A stretch of 64,000 nt of DNA from assembly GCA_018340805.1 (NCBI GenBank), contig JACMZG010001914.1, positions 16,135,295-16,199,294 on the forward strand, read 5' to 3'. Below the pieces are notes generated by a model that was given only the letters and a program-made list of their open reading frames with translations, was not told the origin of the DNA and did no database searches. Source of the DNA: Microvelia longipes (Eukaryota > Arthropoda > Insecta > Hemiptera > Veliidae). This document shows positions 1-12,954 of this stretch, in pieces. Position 1 is the stretch's first letter, and every line of letters begins with the position of its first letter. The translations under genes were made by a program, and so were the position numbers.

Positions 1-2831
1 AAAATAAAAGCAAAACATGCCACTCTGTGATCAGCTGATTTAATTCCAAAAATTTAGCAAAATTATGGAAAAAAGATTTGTTAATAATATTAGGTTAAAA
101 CAAGAGGCCTTCGTCTTGTTGACCGGTGAAATGCCATATAGACGCCTTTATCAGACTCTCTAGATTCTAAAGGGTCTGATTGAGGCCTTAAATTGTTTTG
201 TGGAGAAATTTCGGTGATTTGTATGGCTTTGTTTTTACACCTCAATTACACCTCAGCAGGTAATTGAATTAACATTAGTCAAATTGCTTTTATCCACCTT
301 CGGCTTTACCTCTGCTGAAATTTTTTTTATAGTCAATCCTCGCCTTCGGCTCGGAACTAAATAAAAAAACATTGTGCTGCTTAGTGACATAAATAACTAC
401 GAATTAGTTATTTATACAGTAGAATCGAATATTAAGTCTAAACTTTATATTAAAGATATATTGAAATAAGAAATTCGTCGATTTATAAAGCAATACTATA
501 GAGCTAAATTCATTGACCGTAAAAAGGTCATTGTCTTAATTACTCGACAACTGTTTGTAACCTTCCTTGACGAACATTCTTGAGACAAATACTTACTAAC
601 ATCTTTAACTACATTTAATGAATACAAATGAGGACTGTTATAGACAAGTCATGTTTTCTTTAATTATACTTTTTGTCTAAGTAAAGAACAATGAATAAAA
701 ACTTCTGATGCAGAGGTCCAAGATGGGCGAATTACCTAACTTAACAAAGTATTATTACTGTTCCTTATTTTTACCGCAGGTATATAGGAAAAGTATTTTG
801 TTGGCAAAAAAATCCAAAACATGGATGTCACCCGGTTTTTTTAACAAGTGGTTTTTACAAAGTTGTCTGGCTGTGTGTGTGTTTAGTTCATTTTTATTTT
901 TCCTCTAGTAATCAATACTAGATGTTGATTATTTTCAGAACAAATGTTCTGAAAACTAATGTTCTGTTGTTTAATGAGACTAATGTGATCAGAGGAGCTA
1001 GTAGGACTAGATAAACTAAACACACTGCGTCATGTATATATACAGGCTAGTCATTATGTGCCGCCATGCGCGGAGATTGTGCTTCCTGGATGATTGAGTG
1101 TGTGCAATTTCTGGGGTAGACTAGTTGAGTGAGATTTTAGTGAGAGAAAACATAATATCACCCTTCAGGTTTAAGCGTTCAAAAAAAATAAAATAAAAAT
1201 AATTATGCAACAAGTAGCACTGCCATCACTCTGGGTATGAATCATAAATCGCAAACTTAATCAAAAAATGGATTGTTGAGTAAGGAAATACGCATTTCAA
1301 AGGAAATTCGCCCGGCTTGATGATCTTGTGGCTTATACGTAATAATAAACTAATATATTGTTTAAATATCCCGCTTATGAATTTGTTCGGATAACGGAAG
1401 TGGAGTTAAAATATTTCTTTCTTATGATTTTTCATATAAAAATAGCTTGATGAAAAATTACCGGGATATAAGTCATATGGCTCTGGATAAACACAGAATA
1501 CAGTCAAAGTTAAGTCAATAGTTGTATGAGTCAAGTTTTTCAAAAATACCTCTGGGTTTTAATTTAGACCAATACTTCAGGTATTTTAGTAAAATACCAA
1601 AATTCAAGAACGCTGATAAAAATGTCACCTAGCAAAATCTCTGATTTTCCAGTCAAATAATAGAAATAGGAAAAATGTTTGAAGAGTAAAAAGTTAATTA
1701 TTTTGACCAAAGAATCGGAATCTATCCTTATACGTTATTAGTCATTTTTTGTTATGACTAATAAATCCTATTAGGCTCAGTTTAGACCTAAAACATTTTT
1801 TGTCGAGGTATATTTTTAAGACTAGAATCGGATTATATGGGCAAAATAATTAACTTTTAACTATTCAAACAATACCTAAACTGCTAAATTAATTCAATTC
1901 AACAAAATTCTTTATGGCAAAAAAATTAAAAACAAAAGCTTGTTACAAAAACCTGACTCATACCGCTATTGACTTTACTTAGGAGTATTTTCAACGTTTC
2001 ACCAAAGACGTATGACTTATAGCTTGTCGAACTAGAAAAAACAAAACTTTTATGAACTTTTTGCATTTAAGTCTAATTTCTTTCTAACTTTTAACACCCG
2101 ATTTCGATCGGTTCTTCACCTAGACTTGTTCATTATGAAAATCTGCAACATCTGGGAACTGTACCATCATTCGAAATTCATCACCATTAAAGGCTCGACC
2201 TAATGTAATGTTCTACTCTGATTTGTTATTTCTCTACTCTTCACCTAAACATGCCGAAGAAACATGCTAGCCCTCCTTATGGTCAATAGAACGTTGCCTC
2301 AGGCCTTGAGGTAACATTGAGCACAAGCTAAAATGCTTAATGGCATTAAACATGCGGATTAACTGATCTTTGATTATATTTTTTCCAGTTTTATAAAGAT
2401 ATAAATAAAACTGACAAGATGTATTTATTTTAGCAATTATGAACCTTCATTATGCAGAAGAATTCGAAAATACCAGTTTTTAAACTACCGAACCTTAAAA
2501 CTGTCAGTCATTAAGACTAGCTCCGTCCCATCCCACCCGGTCCCTCCCACCATACCTTTTCCTAATTATTTTTTCCATAACCTTTTTTAAAAATTTCAGT
2601 GAACTTTGGTTCTCCAATCAGTCATCATTTAATATCTTATCTCATTTGGGAAACGAAATTTATAGCGTCAACAAAACAACTAATCTGTTTTTAATGTAAC
2701 CAAAATATTTAATTCATTTTGCACTAAATATTTTCATTTGATTTGATGTTTTATAATATTAAATTATTTATTTATTTGTTTTACTCTTAATAATTAAATA
2801 CTCAAATTAAATTTAGTGTAGGAATCTCGTT
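1..2831. other. Intergenic, no gene seen
   Basis: AT-rich DNA with no supported exon on either strand. A stretch at 96-120 resembles, in inverted orientation, the end of a dispersed repeat seen again near 34060 and 58790. Another at 1286-1316 carries the dispersed motif 'aaaggaaattcgcc' that recurs near 46515. A perfect hairpin (12-bp arms) lies at about 3053-3080, inside the first intron of the next gene. I see no convincing promoter for the gene that starts at 2832. Confidence 0.5.
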
Positions 2832-3520
2832 ATGGTGGTGAATTATTTGTTTTATATAAGTCTGTTATTCAATAGTGCTTGTAAGTATATTAAAATTTCG
2901 TTCTACTTTAATTTTTTGACCAAATTCCTTTGGAAAATATCAGTAATGAGACGGGTGATCGTGAGTCGACCATCAGGAGCGTGTCCAAAATCATGTCTAT
3001 GAGTGTCTATGAGGATCTTCAATACGAAAAATTGTATTAATATTACTATAAATTTAACTTTAAACTTTAAAGTTAAATTGTTTTTGTCGGGAAAAAGGTA
3101 TGTCTTGTTTTTTGGATGCTGAAACAAATAAAACAGATCCGGAGTCAATATAACCACTTTTAGTTGGATAAACCTAAAACCACGATAAAATAACCAGAAC
3201 CCATTAACTACAGGCGATTAATAAAATCAGGAGAGAAACTGAGTACTGATGTCCGGAAATATGAGTACTTTCATTACTCAAACCTTATACAGCGGGATTT
3301 GAATGTTGGTACTGTCAAAACTATTTTATCCGATTTGTCTTTTAATTAACAGAGAACCCACAGGTTGGTGGGTTCACACAGACTTATGTGGGTCTGTTGC
3401 TGATTAAAAGGGAGAAGGAAAGAAGATATGTCCCACTGAAAGAATATGATATTCTATATGCCTATATAGATTATCATTAATTTGAGACAAATTCTTCTTT
3501 ACACTTATACGGTCCGCATC

Positions 3521-3551
<31 letters not shown>

Positions 3552-6500
3552 CATAGAGGAATGTATAGTACTAATCAGTGATATGTATATATCATTAAAG
3601 TTGTTCGTACGGTAGTTAAAATTTTGGATGAAGAACTGAAGAACGAAATTATAGTGGTTTTGAAAGTTGATTAAAAGTTTTTTAAATCATATGAGGTTTT
3701 ATATTATTTAGGTTAATAATATTATTTCTAATGTGAAAGGATTTCGTTAATTGATTTATTAATTTAAAGAAACACGTTAAGTATTTTCAAATTAATTTTC
3801 ACTGTCCGAAATGTTATTATACTTTTATCGGGCCAGTCTATCTAACTTGAACAGAAACTTGACTTAATTTATTAATTAAACAATTTATTTAAATAATATA
3901 ATATTACATTTTTTTTTTCACTAAATACAATGTTTTACTTTAGATACATAGATCATTTGAACTAACAATATTGAAAAAATATGTCAATAAAATGTGGATT
4001 ATGATCTATAGTCATCGAACTAAATGCTAACCATCACTAGTTGTTTACTGAAGAGGTAACGGAGAATTAGTTCCTTACTAATACTTGATAAATTTATACG
4101 TGAAAGGGTGAAACGGAGATACCTGTAGAAAAACCGTGGTAAAAATCGGAAAACACATGAAAAGATGGGTGATGTGTCGTTTGCGACACAATTTTTTTTC
4201 CTGGTCCTAGTAATAATATGTCGGGCGAATTTCCTCTGGAATGCTTGCTTTCTTGTTTAAGAGCCAATTATATGATTGATTTTTTTGTTTAAGCGTGAAA
4301 GTCTTATCAGTAACATAAGTGATTATGACTAAATTTATTTTTTCTACGGTAATGCCGTTTACATTTTTTTAGCATAAACTGATCTTTTAATAAACGCAAT
4401 TAGAGCAGATTTAGACAGAATTAGTACACTAATGTATAGCTTATAGAATAAACGTGGGCATTTCCTTAAAAAACAGAAAACATTGAACAAGTCATCAAGT
4501 GTAATCAAGACAAAAACAAGCACATTCTTGCACATTCTGCTTCACATTTAAGCAAAAAAAAATCAAGCAAAAATCAGTTCTATAACTGGCATGAAATTAA
4601 GCATTCTAAAAAAAATGCCCGCGCCATTTTTCGACTAATATATTAGAAACATTTGATTTTATCCTGGCAGTAAGGCTCTTACAAAACTTCTAATAAGACT
4701 AACTGCTACAGGACAACCATGTTGTCGAGATGCGGGCACAAGAAGGCGCAGGGTCGCGAGGCAGCCTATAGCGCCGACGCCTTGGAGCTGTAAAGTGGCA
4801 ACAAGCCTTTTGCTTTATATTTATTAATAAAAATAAATGTGTATTTAATTTATTATAAATAAATTAATGTTTCTAATGCATAGATGGAGCTGTTAAATCT
4901 TTAGGATGTTATAGAGATATTGGAGAACAAGTTAGGTTAATGAATGATGGCCATAAAGAATTCCATGACACATTAACGAAAGATGTTTGCGTTAAATACT
5001 GCCAGTCTAGGGAGGCAAACTATGCAGGTCTCAAATATGGGTTAGTATGTATGCAACAATAGATATAAAGTTTACTGCGCTCTGAATTTATTTTGGCACA
5101 CGGCTGAGAGCTATATGCTAATCTGCAATCAAATTATAAATAGAGGGTATTTATCATTTTCAAGTATCTGGTGAATAAGAAATGAAGTGAAATATTTTCT
5201 TAAATAAGACTTGTAAAAATTTTATTAAAGTGTTTATCATTAGAAGCTACTTATCATTTAATGATCATACAGTAGGTAATTTTAACAATAATGAGAGCAC
5301 AAAACATTTGACAAACAAATTGATTTAAACATTGAATCAGGGAACTTAAAATAGTTAGCATGAGACCTAGAAGGACAAATAAAAATAAATCTTCTGAAGA
5401 CAATCATTCTCAATAAGGCTAATATAGTGTCATATCCCAAAGACTAATTTTCTCTAGAATATCCCAATGTACTCCGATTGTATAAGGAGAATTGATTTGA
5501 CTAATAGTGGCTTTTATCAATCATTCTTGTGAAAAGTTAATATTTATAGCACTTAAACTATGTTAAAGTTTGGTAAGATTGTAGCTATAACAGAAGTTAT
5601 TATTTTAATTTCAGGAACGAGTGCTTCTGCTCTCGCACAAGACCGTCCTATTTGTACTTGGCAAACATCACTTCATGCAGCGTAAAATGTGAAGGCAACC
5701 ATCAAGAATTTTGTGGAGACCGAAAATTCTTAACTGTTTATGATATTTCTGGTAAAACTATTATTTTTTTGTCCCCCTCCCTCAGTGTTATATACAATAT
5801 AAAAATCTGAAAAATATATATCTTTTAAATCGCTAAATTTGACCTTAAAGAAGAACGGTTGAGGAATGGCACCTTGTAATTGCCATGTTTACAAGTAGCC
5901 CTTGTGATCTAGAATAGTCGCATTAATTTTTTTCAATTAATTAATTAACATTCTTTTTAGGAAGAAGTCTAGTCAATCATGAATCCCAATATGTGGGCTG
6001 CTTCGAAGACGATGTCGATAACAGATTGCTTAGAGGAAAGATGTGGGAATTCTCATCTATGCTGACACCAGATCTATGTATGGGGCATTGCTGGAGGCAA
6101 GGGTATAGATATGCTGGTGTGCAATATGGGTAAATTAAATAGCATAAACATAATTATCTAATGTGTAAATTATTTTTATTATTTTTAGATGCATCGAATA
6201 AGTTATGTTATAATTTTTCAATATATTTAAATAAAAATATCTAATTCGATAAATGCTAGATGCTTATAATTAATCGAAGTCTTAAATGACTTAAAGCTTG
6301 ATAAAAGATTAAGCTTTCGAAAAAATAAAACGTCTGACGGTGTGATAAATTATAAAAACAATGTGAATTTGGTTGCAGAACAGAGTGTCACTGCGGAGAC
6401 AATTACAGAGATGAGCATAGAGTTGATGAGGAAGAATGTTCTACTCCTTGTTCTGGAGATAATCGTCTTATATGTGGATCAGGACTTAGAATGAACATTT

Positions 6501-9500
6501 ATTCTACTGGAATCACAGGTAAAGGAATTTTTTGTATAGCAATGGGAAGACTATATAAATAAGAAATAGGATCCCGGCTATACACCGTATATAATATATG
6601 AAATGTACCCTGGATACTGGATAAAATGTGCCCCGGATGAAATATACCTTCTTTGTATATTATCTTATAATTATGTACTCAATAAAAATCATTATTATTA
6701 CTATCACCATCATCAAATAAATTAATAATAATCTAGTTAATATCTAATTAAACTATTCTAAAAAATATGCTTATAAATAACACCTTTAAACCTTTTTATA
6801 AGGGATAAACAACAGCAAAAAATCTTATGTTTACAACCTAGTGGGATCAAAATTCGCTATATCTTCTATAAATTAAAGCCATAAACAGTTGATGTATTAA
6901 ATTGAAAGCAGTTAATATTAAATATGAGCAGTACAATGTTTCTCATATTTTTCAGATATATTGTCTCTATTTTTTTGCACTAGAGGGTTCACTTCGTGAT
7001 TCACTTTCATAAATTTTCAATTATGAAAAATTAATTTAGGTCGTGGACGTTATTTTTTGTTCAACGTGTGCTGACGTTTCGTTATTACCATAAATGATAG
7101 CGATTGAATCAAGAACATTTATACGAGGTAACTCTCGAATCCCAATAAAAATGAGGTTTTGATGCTTTGCATCAGATTCAATAAGATATTGTATGAATAA
7201 CTGTGATTTATTTTGCAGATTTATCCGCCGAGAACAGATTAATAGGATGCTTTGAAGATGAAGAAGATGTACGGATTCTTTCTGGGTTAGATCTTCTCCT
7301 TCCTGATAACAATTCACCAAAAAGATGTCTTAATCTATGTAATTCATTGGGATATAAGTACTCGGGAGTTGAATTTAAGTAAGCATTAAAAACTACTTAC
7401 ATTTACAGCTATGATGGCATGCAGCAAACGTATACCACTCAATAAACAAACTCCGTGTTTTTGAGTGACAAACAAGTCACTTATTACACGAGCGAGCTTT
7501 GTTTTTTTCTATGTGTGTATCTTAATTCATTTTACAGGCAACAGTGTCAATGTGGAAACAGAAGACCATCTTCATCTCTGATGGTTGGAGAGAACGAATG
7601 TTCGATTCCTTGCCCTGACGATGACACGGCTCAGTGTGGGGGAAATTACAGAATCTTGGTTTACAAATCTGATAAAGGTGTGTTTTGAATCCTTTGATTA
7701 TTTTAATTTCTGTCTCTCTCTCTAAGAAGCCTAGTCTTTTCCATTTATTGAAAATATTACCTTTGTATTACAAAGGTTTAGTGGGTATATAGGATTAGGT
7801 TGTCACTACTAGTGTGGTGGAATTTAAGGTTCAATTAAGGAGCTTATATACCTCCAGATGAATTTTTACTTGGTGAGCTCTTGCTATATTGATAGACAAT
7901 CCTTTTTCGCACACTTATCTTCCTAAACCCACCAATACCTAATCCGATTAGAGAAACTTATTTTGTTATAGGATTCGTATCTTTACCAGGCGCACCAACC
8001 AAATTCATACAGTTTTATTTATTTTAAACTGCTTATGTTATGTACAGCTGAAGTCTTTCCAGATGACGTACATTTTATGGTAGATGATGAAAGTACCGTT
8101 ATTACATTGGAAGCGAAACGCCTGATTTGATATATACCTGAGTGATTTTATCCCCAGAAGACTTACAAGTTTATGCAGTTATAAAGTTATAGGTTTACAA
8201 TTATTTTTTGCTTTTAAGTACAAAAAAGCCTTAACCAAATCTGTGGCCCAGTTGTATTGTTTTTCAATTAAAAGTATTGTTAATTTATGTTTCTATTTTT
8301 TACTTAATTTAAAATTTAGGCAATTCATAAGATTCTCTCTCTCTCTGAAGCCTCGTTCTATGATTGGAGTTTGTTTTATTTTTAGGGACTGTTCCTGGTA
8401 ATGACGATCGAATAGGAACAACAAAAAGACCAGTAACAATTCCAATACCCACTAAACCTGTTGCACCTCCAAAACCAGGAATCAATACGTGTAGGAAATC
8501 TGTTACTATTGCCAATGGAAGAACTGTTTGTAAAGGCAGTGTCCTCTTCCTTGAGGATTTCAATAGACCACTTGACAGGACGAAGTGGTTCTACTCAGTT
8601 CTCATGCCCTGGTCCCCTGTGAGTGCCAATACTGTTACCATTAATTGATTATTATTAGAAACTTTTCTAAAAGGAAAAAGAGGTTTGTTCATGAGGCTCG
8701 AGTTTGAATGACGGAAGTGAGGCATCGATACATTTAACTCTTCCTAACCTACTGCCATTGATATGTAGAAAGTGAGACCAAATAATGCCTCCTTAACATT
8801 TTGACTACGAGCGAAGCAAGTCCGAAGTCATAACACCCTAAACTTTAGATTATAATTTTATTCTGAATTCGGGCGTAGTAGAACCGAAGAAATATTATTT
8901 AAGCTTTAGATAACCATTACATTTTGAGTTGAGTAATGTTAATGTAAAGTTCTTTTTCGAAAGAATGCATAAGAAAGTGTCTACTCAAGTAGCACACAAC
9001 GTCCAAATGACGTCAAATTGCATAATTTATTTTAAACCAAATTCTTATACACTCTTATGAAAAGAACACTGTATTCAGAAGAACACATTTTCCGATCTTT
9101 TAACTTATTTAGTTTTTTAATGAGCAGAACACCTATTAACAATTAAATTAAAGTTGAAAATACAACAGAGTTTTCGTTAATTATAAACTTAAACTATCAC
9201 CGTTTAAACCATGCTGATTTAGGTCTATCATTGGTGACTCCGTCAATTTGACGACAATACACATTGCTCTTCAGTTTATCGAACAGTTAAAATTTTGTAA
9301 TAACTTTTTACGAAGCTTTCACTAAGTGTTACCCTTTTTATTTCAGGATTTCGAGTTTGTAGTCTTTACGAAGAAGCCGGAAAACTCGTTTGTTAAAGGT
9401 GGTAGGCTTGTATTAAAACCCAGCTTAATGGAGGAAGGATTCGTCCGGAGAGGAAAACTCACACTTAAAGAGTAATAAGTTTTACTAAATTGCTCATAAA

Positions 9501-12500
9501 AGAAAGAACTTTTTGTTTGTGCTGATATAATGGAACATCTAATATAATAATAATAGTTGATACTATTTAAATACCTATCTAAATTTTCTAATCTAAAAAT
9601 CGGTTGACATATTGACATTAAATTTGAAGCGTATAAAATAGATGTTTAAGTATATTAATTTTTATAACCACACTGTGTTATAGGCAATTTTAAACATTAA
9701 GTTTATTTTTCAATGATTTCATTGAGAAATAAACTTAATGTATAGTAATATGTAGAATAGTAAGAATTAAATACTCCTCTTTTACAATATGGATTGTATG
9801 TATTGTTATAGTTGTACTGGTGAACCTTTCACTGAAGAATGCGAAAGAAAAGCGGTTTCTTATTCAATTTTACCTCCAGTGGAATCTGCAAGACTTACTA
9901 CTAGAGAATCGTTTACGTTCAAATATGGCAGAGTTGATATTAGAGCCAAATTACCTGCTGGAGACTGGCTTTATCCAGGTGATCTCATTTATTTGATGAA
10001 CATGTCCATATATTGATGTATTGACTCATATGTTTGATGAACATCAACATATATGTCCATATATTGATAAGAACATATATTCATATCATATATGAAATTA
10101 TGATATGAATATATATGCTTTCATAGGCATAGGCCCAGTGGGGACCGTGGGTGCTATGGCACAACCAAAAGTTTTGAAAGCTACATTTATTTTAATAAGG
10201 ATTTCCAAAATTGTTGCTGAGTTATTTATGACAGTTATTGACGTCACACAAAAAATTTCCTGATAGCAAAACTAGATCTAAAGATTGATTTTGTAAGTTT
10301 CAACTCTGTAGCATAAACACACAGGGACTACAACACATACATACGTACACACATATAAAGACAAACAAATTTGTAAAAACAACTCAGGAGGTCTTAAAAA
10401 CACCTGAAAAGGATTATTCATGTGAAATTCATGTATAATACCTTTAGAATTCATGAATAATAAGTATAAAGGTATATAAATCCGCATTATACTGGAAATA
10501 TTTATTTATATTTATTTCTCTAATGATAGAGGTAGAGACTTGATTGAGTTTGTAGAAGGAAATAAAATATAATATTATACTAAAAATATTATATTATACT
10601 CTCTCTTGCTATTTTAGTTTTGGCACCCATAAAAAATCCTGCGCTGGCTTATGATTCTTTTTAGCGAATTTCCTTGGAAAAGGCGCTAATGGGATGGCAT
10701 AGCGTCAGACGAAAAGAACGTTTCTCGTATTTTTGTTTACACGCTCTTCGAATAAAGAAATATTTTTAAATCAAACTGGGTTCAAAAATCAATCCATGGA
10801 GAACAAGAAACCTATTGAAAATCAGTTATGTATGTTAATCAAATAAAATCGGTACAAAGTCGATTCGTTTAAGTTTTATTATCTTTAGTCGATACGACCA
10901 CTCTGATTAATTGAAACCCCGAAAAAAACGTCAATAACCGACAACCCTAAAAAAGGCCAGTAAACAACAAAATTAAAGTTGAGTTTCGTTTTTGATGTTT
11001 TTGGGCTCTGAGTTAAATGAAGGCGGACCGCCTTCATTGATTCTCGTATTAAGTGCGGACCGCACTTAATACGAGGACACAAAGCCAGGGAAACGAGGCT
11101 CGAATCTTGGTAACATCGAAAAAAAATATCAGTTCATTTAAAGTTTCGTTAAATTTTATCGGTTCATACAAGGTAATAAGTTTGTCCCACAAACAAATGT
11201 ATGGTGTAGAAGTCCTTTTGCCGACATTTTCGTTCTGACGATTTCTTTTGAATTGATTGCTTCCATACTTAACAATACATTTCTTTTATGTTTTCGGTTT
11301 ATGATTAATAATTTGAACAGCAGAATTACTACTTGCTCTTAATTTTTCCCGGTTTTTCCATAATCTGAGCTTTTATTAGTGTGAATAATTATGTGCAGTG
11401 CCAATTATGGAATGATGAGATGAGCTTAGTTTTGGGATAAATATGCGCGGAAATGTGCCCCCATGCGGACTTCCGCATTAAATTTTTTAATTTATTAGTT
11501 TACATTTCACTAAATTTTGAAGGAATTAATTGATGAAATGAATATTTTTTTCTTTGCTTCTAAATATGAAATTTTGCTTTCTTTTCAGAACTGTGGTTAG
11601 AACCCAAAAGAAAAATATACGGACGAGATTATGGTTCAGGAAAGATAAGAATAGCTGGGGCCAGAGGAAATGTAGAGTTGAGGCATCAAGGCAAGGAAAT
11701 AGGAGGCGGCCTTCTTGAGAGTGGAATTTTACTCGGCATTCCAAGCACTAACGATGTCAAAGCGAGGTCTGTAGTGAGGCGTTCTCAGCAACCTTGGAGC
11801 CAGGCTTTCCATAACTACACTCTCATATGGACTCCAGGTATAAAGAAGTCATTTGGAACTTACTTTCGGATGTTTCCAAAAACTTTTCTAATGTTTCTTT
11901 CAAAGTATTATAATAATTCCTAAACAAATTATTCACACCCCAAAAAAATATTCAAAATGTATACCACAAAAATAATAAAAAAAAAAAAAAAATGCCCGTT
12001 TTAGGGCCTTTCGGCCCATCAGGGTATTCACCCTGCGGGAGCCATCTCAGGTGGGAAGCATCTACTACACTCTAAGAATTAATTAAAGTTGGCGAAATCT
12101 TTGTAATACAAATACTATTCATAAAATCTTAGAGCATAGCCCGGGCTGCGAACCCCGGACCTCCGGTGCCGAAATCGAACGCCTTTACGATCACGGTCAC
12201 GGAGGCAGATTGTTTTCTGACAAAAATAATAAATAAAATAAAAATTAAGAGGCACAAATTACAAAAAAAAATGTATTCTACAGTTGAGGACAAATTGTAA
12301 AATTGTCTGAAACTTCAGGTTTTTGCGTCTCCTGACAAATGGGGAATGATCAGCTAGACTGCTCTGAAGGTTCAGACAAATCTAAAAGTTTAGATACACA
12401 AGAAGACAAGAATGACAGTCAAAATTATTGACCAAAAATTCTGCAGAATAGAATTGGGATGGTTCTTATATTTTAGTGGAGATTTAATTGAAAATTATGC

Positions 12501-12866
12501 TTATGATGTGTTTGGTTTAACTTATAACCAACCGAATATTTATTCAATTTAGTATATTCAACCCTTATTTGCAGCGGTAGATTCGTGAGATATAAAACAA
12601 CAACAAACTTTTTGTTTATACTATATCTTACTTTTTGTTATTACAATATATTTTTTTTTTCATTTAATTCTTATTGTATTATTATTCTTATTTTTGACTA
12701 ACCTATTTTTCTTAGCGTTATGTATATACTATGACTTAAATCTACCTTTATCAAAATATCTCTTTTATTAATTTTAATATTTGTCTTTAGATTGATAAGT
12801 ACGCTGTGTATGTAGCAACCCTTTGTATAAGGCCAGCTTCACATATTTATTTTTGTAAATAAAGTG

Positions 12867-12954
<88 letters not shown>

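Noticed and set aside
817..909. Signal-peptide-like MSPGFFNKWFLQSCLAV near 820 as first exon of the WSC-GH16 gene
   Set aside because: Its only donor in the right phase is weak (GTGTTT). The exon at 2832-2880 has a better signal peptide and a perfect GTAAGT donor in phase.
1033..1150. TATA-like 'gtatatataca' followed by a Kozak-like ATG near 1067
   Set aside because: The frame stops after 17 codons without a signal peptide or a donor in phase, so it does not serve the downstream gene.
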